A DNA stretch of 64,000 nucleotides, from the NCBI RefSeq assembly GCF_029544075.1, contig NZ_JAJQJH010000001.1:310001-374000 (forward strand), given 5' to 3'. Positions within the stretch are counted from its first letter, which is position 1, and each line of letters opens with the position of its first letter. Positions 59,451 through 64,000 of the stretch are shown here, piece by piece. This stretch comes from Chromohalobacter canadensis. GTDB taxonomy: Bacteria; Pseudomonadota; Gammaproteobacteria; Pseudomonadales; Halomonadaceae. Position numbers and translations under genes: made by a program. The notes under the pieces are model-generated. The model saw only the letters and a list, made by a program, of their open reading frames with translations, made no database searches and was not told the DNA's origin.

Positions 59451-61733
59451 TCAGGCCGACACGCTGCCCTTGGCTTCGCTCTCGATCGACTGCGACTGTG
59501 CGCGGCCGAACAAGGCGAAGACGACCTGCCAGGCCACGGCCAGGGCGCCAATGATGAACACCACGTCACCGATGGTGCGGATCCAGCGCAGTGTCTCCAG
59601 CAGTGGCTGTTGCATGAAGGCTTCGCTGCGGGCGTACCACAAGCCCTCGCTGGCGCTGGCAATGAACTGGATCACACCCACCGGCAGCAGGCTGGTGAAC
59701 AGCATCAGTGCCAGGCCGGCGTTGAGACAGCAGAAGCCGACCTTCATCAAGCGGTCGTTGAATACCAGGCCCGGCCTGATGTAGCGCAGCACCAGCAGGG
59801 TGAAGCCCAGTGCCAGAAAGCCGTAGACGCCGAACAGGGCGGCATGGGCGTGGGTCGGCGTGGTATTGAGGCCCTGGATATAGTACAGCGCGATCGGCGG
59901 GTTGATCATGAAACCGAGAACCCCGGCGCCAAGCATGTTCCAGAACGCCACACCCACGAAGAACAGTAGCGGCCACTTGATGTTTTCCATCCAGGGGGCC
60001 CGCTGCTTGAGGCGCCAGTGCTCCCAGGCTTCGTAGCCGAGCACCACCAGCGGCACGACTTCCAGCGCACTAAAGGTGGCGCCGACCGCCATGACCGGCG
60101 TCGTGGTGCCGGAGAAGTACAGGTGATGGAAGGTGCCGGGAATGCCGCCGAGCATGAACAGCGAGGCCGAGGCCAGGCTGGCGGTGGTGGCGATGCGCCG
60201 GGAGACCAGCCCCATGGTGCAGAAGATGAAGGCCAGCGCGGTGGTCGCGAACACCTCGAAGAAGCCTTCCACCCACAGGTGGACGATCCACCAGCGCCAG
60301 TACTCCATCACCGACAGATGCGTGCGCTCGCCATAGAAGAAGCCGGCGCCGTAGAACAGGCCGATGGCGGCTACCGAGGCGGTCAGCAGGGCCAGCAGAT
60401 GCTTGTCGCCGGGCTGGCGCAGGGCGGGCACGATGCCACGCAGCATCAACACCAACCAAAAGGCGATGCCGGTGAACTTGCCGATCTGCCACAGGCGGCC
60501 CAGGTCGACGTACTCGTAGCCCTGGTGGCCCAGCCAGAAGTTGAGGTTTTCCGGCATGATCTGGGCGATCGCCAGGTAGTTGCCGATGAAGGAGCCGGCG
60601 ACCACGACGACCAGCGCCCAGAACAGGATGTCCACGCCCAGCTTCTGGTACTTCGGATCCTTGCCGCCATTGATGATCGGGGCGAGGAACAGGCCGGCGG
60701 CGAGGAAGCCGGTGGCGATCCAGAACAGCGCGCTCTGGATATGCCAGGTACGCAGCAGCGTATAGGGGAACCAGCGGGACAGCTCGATGCCGTAGAAGCT
60801 CTGGCCTTCGATGGTGTAATGCGCGGTGGCGCCGCCCACGAACACCTGGAAGACGAACAGGCCGACCACCAGCAGCAGGTATTTGCCCAGCGCCCGCTGC
60901 GATGGTGTCAGCGCGATGCCGGTCAGAGGATCCTTGATGGGGGCCTCGGGTTCGGCCTCGTCCTCCTTGTGCAGGAACGCCCAGGTCCAGATCAACAGGC
61001 CGATACCGGCAATCAGCAGCACCACGCTGGCCAGCGACCAGAAGATGTTTTCCGCCGTGGGAACGTTGTCGATCAGCGGCTCATGCGGCCAGTTGTTGGT
61101 ATAGGTCGCCACGCTTCCCGGGCGCTCGGTGGCGGCCGCCCAGGCCGTCCAGAAGAAGAAGTGGGTCAACTGCTCGCGGCGCGCGGCACTGGGCAGCGTA
61201 TCCTCCTTCATGGCGTAGCTTTCGCGGGTGCTCTGTAGCGCGGGATCGTCGCTGAACAGGCGGCTATAGTAGTCGGCGGTCTGGGCCATGGCCCGGGCGC
61301 GTCGCTCGGAGACGGTCACCGTGTCGCTGGCGGCATCCAGGGTATTGGTGCGATACGCCTGTTTGAGTTCGAACTCGAGCTGGTTTTGCTCGCTTGGACT
61401 CAGCGAGGCGTAGGACGCGCCATAGGTCTCCTCGGCAGCCAGTTCCAGCCAGGCCATCAGCTCGCGATGCAGCCAGTCGGCCGTCCAGTCGGGGGCCTGA
61501 TAGGCGCCATGTCCCCAGATCGAGCCGAGCTGCATGCCGCCGACGGACTGCCAGGCGGTCTGGCCGTCGAGGATGTCGTCTTCGGTCATCAAGAGTTCGC
61601 CATTCGTCGCCACCACTTGGTCGGGGATCGGGGGTGCCTGGCGGTAGACCTCCTTGCCGAAAAAGCCCAGCAAGGCGAAGGTGACGCCCAGGACGATCAG
61701 CAGCAGGCCCCAGAGCTTGCGGTAATTAGCCAT
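59451..61733 (-). CDS. norZ: Quinol-dependent nitric oxide reductase (qNor)
   Basis: Single-subunit NO reductase of 760 residues reducing NO to N2O with quinol electrons. An N-terminal periplasmic extension (LLMTEDDILDGQTAWQSVGG, LGSIWGHGAYQAPDWTADWL) is typical of qNor. The NorB-like core has haem and FeB histidine segments RTWHIQSALFWIATGF, YWRWWIVHLWVEGFFEV and HHLYFSG. ATG 61733 has AGGAGG at 6 nt. It overlaps the Ric/DnrN gene by 8 bp and shares its promoter. Confidence 0.94.
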   Translation of the reverse strand: MANYRKLWGLLLIVLGVTFALLGFFGKEVYRQAPPIPDQVVATNGELLMTEDDILDGQTAWQSVGGMQLGSIWGHGAYQAPDWTADWLHRELMAWLELAAEETYGASYASLSPSEQNQLEFELKQAYRTNTLDAASDTVTVSERRARAMAQTADYYSRLFSDDPALQSTRESYAMKEDTLPSAARREQLTHFFFWTAWAAATERPGSVATYTNNWPHEPLIDNVPTAENIFWSLASVVLLIAGIGLLIWTWAFLHKEDEAEPEAPIKDPLTGIALTPSQRALGKYLLLVVGLFVFQVFVGGATAHYTIEGQSFYGIELSRWFPYTLLRTWHIQSALFWIATGFLAAGLFLAPIINGGKDPKYQKLGVDILFWALVVVVAGSFIGNYLAIAQIMPENLNFWLGHQGYEYVDLGRLWQIGKFTGIAFWLVLMLRGIVPALRQPGDKHLLALLTASVAAIGLFYGAGFFYGERTHLSVMEYWRWWIVHLWVEGFFEVFATTALAFIFCTMGLVSRRIATTASLASASLFMLGGIPGTFHHLYFSGTTTPVMAVGATFSALEVVPLVVLGYEAWEHWRLKQRAPWMENIKWPLLFFVGVAFWNMLGAGVLGFMINPPIALYYIQGLNTTPTHAHAALFGVYGFLALGFTLLVLRYIRPGLVFNDRLMKVGFCCLNAGLALMLFTSLLPVGVIQFIASASEGLWYARSEAFMQQPLLETLRWIRTIGDVVFIIGALAVAWQVVFALFGRAQSQSIESEAKGSVSA

Positions 61734-62202
61734 GCCGAGCCTCCTGCACCAAGGCCTGTTCGAACAGGACGTCGTTTTCCAGCTGCATGTGTTGGACCAG
61801 GTCCTCGCGGAATTCGCGCAAACCGTCGTATAGCGCACGCCAAGTCGTGCAGGCGTCCGCGGGCGCCTGGAGATCGCGCGTCAGCACCATCACCTGATCC
61901 AGCGCTTCATGGTGTTCGTCATGCTCGAAACGCATGACGGCAATGGGGCCACGGGCGGCGCCGCCACGCTTGATCCTCGGGAACAGCACGCTCTCTTCCT
62001 TTTGCATATGGCTTTCCAGTGCCTGATGCAGCTCTTCGAGGTGATCGGCCAGGTCGCGGGGGCACTGGACATGCGTGTCATGGACCTGTTCGACGCGCCG
62101 CGCCAGGCGGATGAGTTCGGGCAGCTGCTGGCGATGGATGGCGTGATAACGGGCCAGGATATGATCGATCAGTTCGCTGGGAGATCGCTCCGAAAGCGTC
62201 AT
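61726..62202 (-). CDS. Hemerythrin-domain iron-sulfur repair protein (DnrN/Ric-like)
   Basis: Di-iron protein of 158 residues of the YtfE/ScdA/DnrN group, which repairs clusters after nitrosative damage. Ligand histidines and glutamates are spread through SPSELIDHILARYHAIHRQQ, HLEELHQALESHMQKEE, MRFEHDEHHEAL and HMQLENDVLF. It is shorter than YtfE (about 220) and lacks the N-terminal ScdA domain. ATG 62202 has AGGAG at 6 nt. It is first in the operon with norZ, behind a sigma-54 promoter. Confidence 0.82.
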   Translation of the reverse strand: MTLSERSPSELIDHILARYHAIHRQQLPELIRLARRVEQVHDTHVQCPRDLADHLEELHQALESHMQKEESVLFPRIKRGGAARGPIAVMRFEHDEHHEALDQVMVLTRDLQAPADACTTWRALYDGLREFREDLVQHMQLENDVLFEQALVQEARHG

Positions 62203-62236
62203 GGCGTGCTCCTGTAACGGTAAATGACGCTCCTTT

Positions 62237-62255
62237 ATTGCAGGTTGCATGCCAA
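62237..62255 (-). promoter_or_regulatory. Sigma-54 promoter of the dnrN-norZ operon
   Basis: On the operon strand TTGGCATGCAACCTGCAAT has the GG and GC pairs 12 bp apart, close to the -24/-12 consensus (TGGCAC-N5-TTGCA). It lies 35 bp before the DnrN start codon and is divergent from norR, the expected sigma-54 activator. Confidence 0.8.
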
Positions 62256-62286
62256 TCTTTAACCGGTTGATTTGACTCGAGGAACG

Positions 62287-62300
62287 TTGATTGAGGTCAA
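62287..62300. promoter_or_regulatory. FNR box between dnrN-norZ and norR
   Basis: TTGAT-TGAG-GTCAA is a near-perfect FNR/DNR-type box in the 184-bp divergent region, upstream of the sigma-54 promoter and 87 bp before norR. Either gene could be its target. Confidence 0.6.
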
Positions 62301-62386
62301 TTCGACCCAGCGATGTCGGGGTAATAATGGCCAAGCCATGGTGGCGAATACCCGTGATGTCATTATGAGCGCTCAGGAGCCTACCC

Positions 62387-63922
62387 ATGCTGGAAGAAAC
62401 CGTGCTTGCCGATCTCACCGCCGAATTGCCCAGTGCGGTACGCCTGCAACGCCTGGTGAAGACGCTGCGCGAATACTTCCGCTGCGGGGCGGTAGGCCTT
62501 TTACGTCTCGACAGCGAGGCGTTATGTCCGGTGGCGGTCGAGGGGCTGACGCGCGAGGTGTTGGGGCGGCGCTTCATCGTGGCTCAGCATCCACGCCTGG
62601 CGGCGATCCTCGCCCAGCGAGAGACGGTGGCCTTTCCACCCGATTCGACCCTGCCCGATCCTTACGATGGCCTGGTTGACAATCACATCGGTGCCCCCTT
62701 GCCGGTGCACGATTGCATGGGCATCAGCCTGTATGTCGAGGGCAACCTGTGGGGGGCATTGACCCTGGACGCGCTCGCCCCCGGAACCTTCGACGAACGT
62801 GCCCACAGTGACCTGCAGCGTTTCACCTTGCTGGTCGAGGCTGTCGTGCGCTTGACGCGTCTGGAGCAGGACGTGCGTCGCCTGCGCCTGTCGCGAAGCG
62901 ATGCCGCCAAGGACATCAGTGAACGTCAGGAGGGCGAGATCATTGGGCAAGGTCCCACCATTCGTCAGTTACTGGATGAGCTTGAGGTGGTGGCGGATTC
63001 CGAACTGCCCGTGCTGCTCACGGGCGAGACCGGGGTCGGCAAGGAGCTATTCTCACGCTATCTGCACCAGCATTCTCGACGTCGGCAGCGCCCGCTGATT
63101 CAGGTCAACTGTGCGGCGTTGCCGGAGTCGTTGGCCGAGAGCGAGCTGTTCGGTCATGTGAAGGGTGCCTTCTCGGGGGCGGGCAGCGCCCGCGCGGGGC
63201 GCTTCGAAGCAGCGGACGGCGGCACGCTGCTTCTCGATGAGGTCGGCGAATTGCCACTCGCTATCCAGGCCAAGCTGCTGCGGACCCTGCAAAATGGCGA
63301 GATCCAGCGCTTGGGCGAAGACGAACCGCGCCATGTCGATGTGCGCGTCATCGCCGCCACCAACCGCAATCTGCACGACAGCGTGCGCGCCGGTCATTTT
63401 CGCGCCGACCTCTATCACAGGCTCTCGGTTTATCCGGTGCCGATTCCACCGTTGCGTGAGCGGGGCAACGACGTACTGATATTGGCCGGCCATTTTCTCG
63501 AACTCAATCGAGCCCGCCTGGGGGTACACAGCCTGCGATTATCGCCCGACGCCGAGGATGCGCTGTGCGGCTACGACTGGCCGGGCAATGTCCGCGAACT
63601 CGAACACGTCATCAGCCGGGCGGTGATCAAGGCACTCAGCCAGGGCGCGCGCCGCGAGGATATCGTCACGCTGGAGCCCGAGCTGCTCGACCTGCCGCTG
63701 GCCGTTTCCACCTTCTCGACTATGACGGCTTCGGAGGCGGCGGTGACATCGCGCCGGGATACCCCGGCGGAATCGCTGTACGACAGCGTGACGCGCAGCC
63801 AGCGTCACGCCATTCGTCACGCCCTAGAGCGTACGGGCGGCAATTGGTCGGCGGCGGCGCGGCTGCTCAAGGTCGATGCCAGCAATCTACATAAGTTGGC
63901 GCGCCGCTTGGGGATAAAGTAA
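62387..63922 (+). CDS. norR: NO-responsive sigma-54 activator NorR
   Basis: Enhancer-binding protein of 511 residues. An N-terminal GAF domain (about 1-165) that binds NO through non-haem iron is followed by an AAA+ domain with Walker A LLTGETGVGKELFSR and Walker B GGTLLLDEVGEL. The sigma-54-contacting loop is GAFSGA where GAFTGA is canonical. The C-terminal Fis-type HTH reads GGNWSAAARLLKVDASNLHK. It is divergent from dnrN-norZ, whose promoter is of sigma-54 type. The 78 bp beyond its stop show nothing further. Confidence 0.92.
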   Translation: MLEETVLADLTAELPSAVRLQRLVKTLREYFRCGAVGLLRLDSEALCPVAVEGLTREVLGRRFIVAQHPRLAAILAQRETVAFPPDSTLPDPYDGLVDNHIGAPLPVHDCMGISLYVEGNLWGALTLDALAPGTFDERAHSDLQRFTLLVEAVVRLTRLEQDVRRLRLSRSDAAKDISERQEGEIIGQGPTIRQLLDELEVVADSELPVLLTGETGVGKELFSRYLHQHSRRRQRPLIQVNCAALPESLAESELFGHVKGAFSGAGSARAGRFEAADGGTLLLDEVGELPLAIQAKLLRTLQNGEIQRLGEDEPRHVDVRVIAATNRNLHDSVRAGHFRADLYHRLSVYPVPIPPLRERGNDVLILAGHFLELNRARLGVHSLRLSPDAEDALCGYDWPGNVRELEHVISRAVIKALSQGARREDIVTLEPELLDLPLAVSTFSTMTASEAAVTSRRDTPAESLYDSVTRSQRHAIRHALERTGGNWSAAARLLKVDASNLHKLARRLGIK

Positions 63923-64000
63923 TCGGGCGTTAGCTATTTTGGTGCCTGCCTCTCCCCATTACACGTTTCACAGAAGCGAGGCTCGGGCGGGCGGTAGGGC

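Noticed and set aside
1-64000. tRNA, rRNA, CRISPR, insertion sequence or prophage content
   Set aside because: I saw no cloverleaf sequence, spaced direct-repeat array, transposase or phage-type gene. A dedicated RNA and repeat search would be needed to exclude small elements.

Overview
The window looks like chromosome of a halophilic gammaproteobacterium of the Halomonadaceae (Halomonas or Chromohalobacter type). The main reason is a complete ectoine/hydroxyectoine degradation locus (doeA-doeB-doeX, doeC-doeD, eutB-eutC with an EnuR-type regulator) in high-GC DNA; the species is inferred, not proven. I saw no tRNA, rRNA, CRISPR array, insertion sequence or phage gene.

Left part (1-12.3 kb): a PhnCDE-type oxyanion ABC transporter running off the left edge; the hexR regulator divergent from zwf-pgl-eda (lower Entner-Doudoroff/pentose phosphate entry); ugpBAEC for glycerol-3-phosphate uptake; and ghrA. 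The hexR-zwf gap holds five tandem 16-bp repeats and a 16-codon leader ORF overlapping the zwf start.

Middle part (12.3-30.5 kb): the ectoine/hydroxyectoine catabolic locus, interrupted by fdhD, an FdhF/YdeP-like molybdoenzyme and a YqiJ-like membrane protein. It is followed by a PhoD-type phosphatase, a LysE exporter with an AraC regulator, and an ExoD protein.

Right part (30.2-64 kb): an anaerobic respiration island. It carries moaB-moeA and narHJI plus a PpiC-type isomerase, two narK genes, narXL, a CPA1 antiporter, narG, an FNR/ANR regulator, a cupredoxin-NirK fusion, ubiUV, two NrdG-like proteins, a class III ribonucleotide reductase whose glycyl-radical domain is a separate small gene, quinol NO reductase (norZ) with a Ric/DnrN di-iron protein, and NorR. 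FNR-type boxes precede nearly every transcription unit and NarL-type 7-2-7 sites precede the nar units. Together the genes cover nitrate to nitrite to NO to N2O, with anaerobic ubiquinone and dNTP synthesis; nitrous oxide reductase is not in the window.

The most unusual points are: narG lies about 9 kb from narHJI with its own promoter and terminator; NrdD is split just before the glycyl-radical loop; NirK carries an N-terminal cupredoxin; and two radical-SAM paralogues (HemN-like and NrdG-like) beside nirK have lost cluster-binding cysteines. Gene scars (a flavohemoglobin C-terminus and a cyclic-nucleotide-binding fragment) lie at the edges of the nar segments and suggest past rearrangement.
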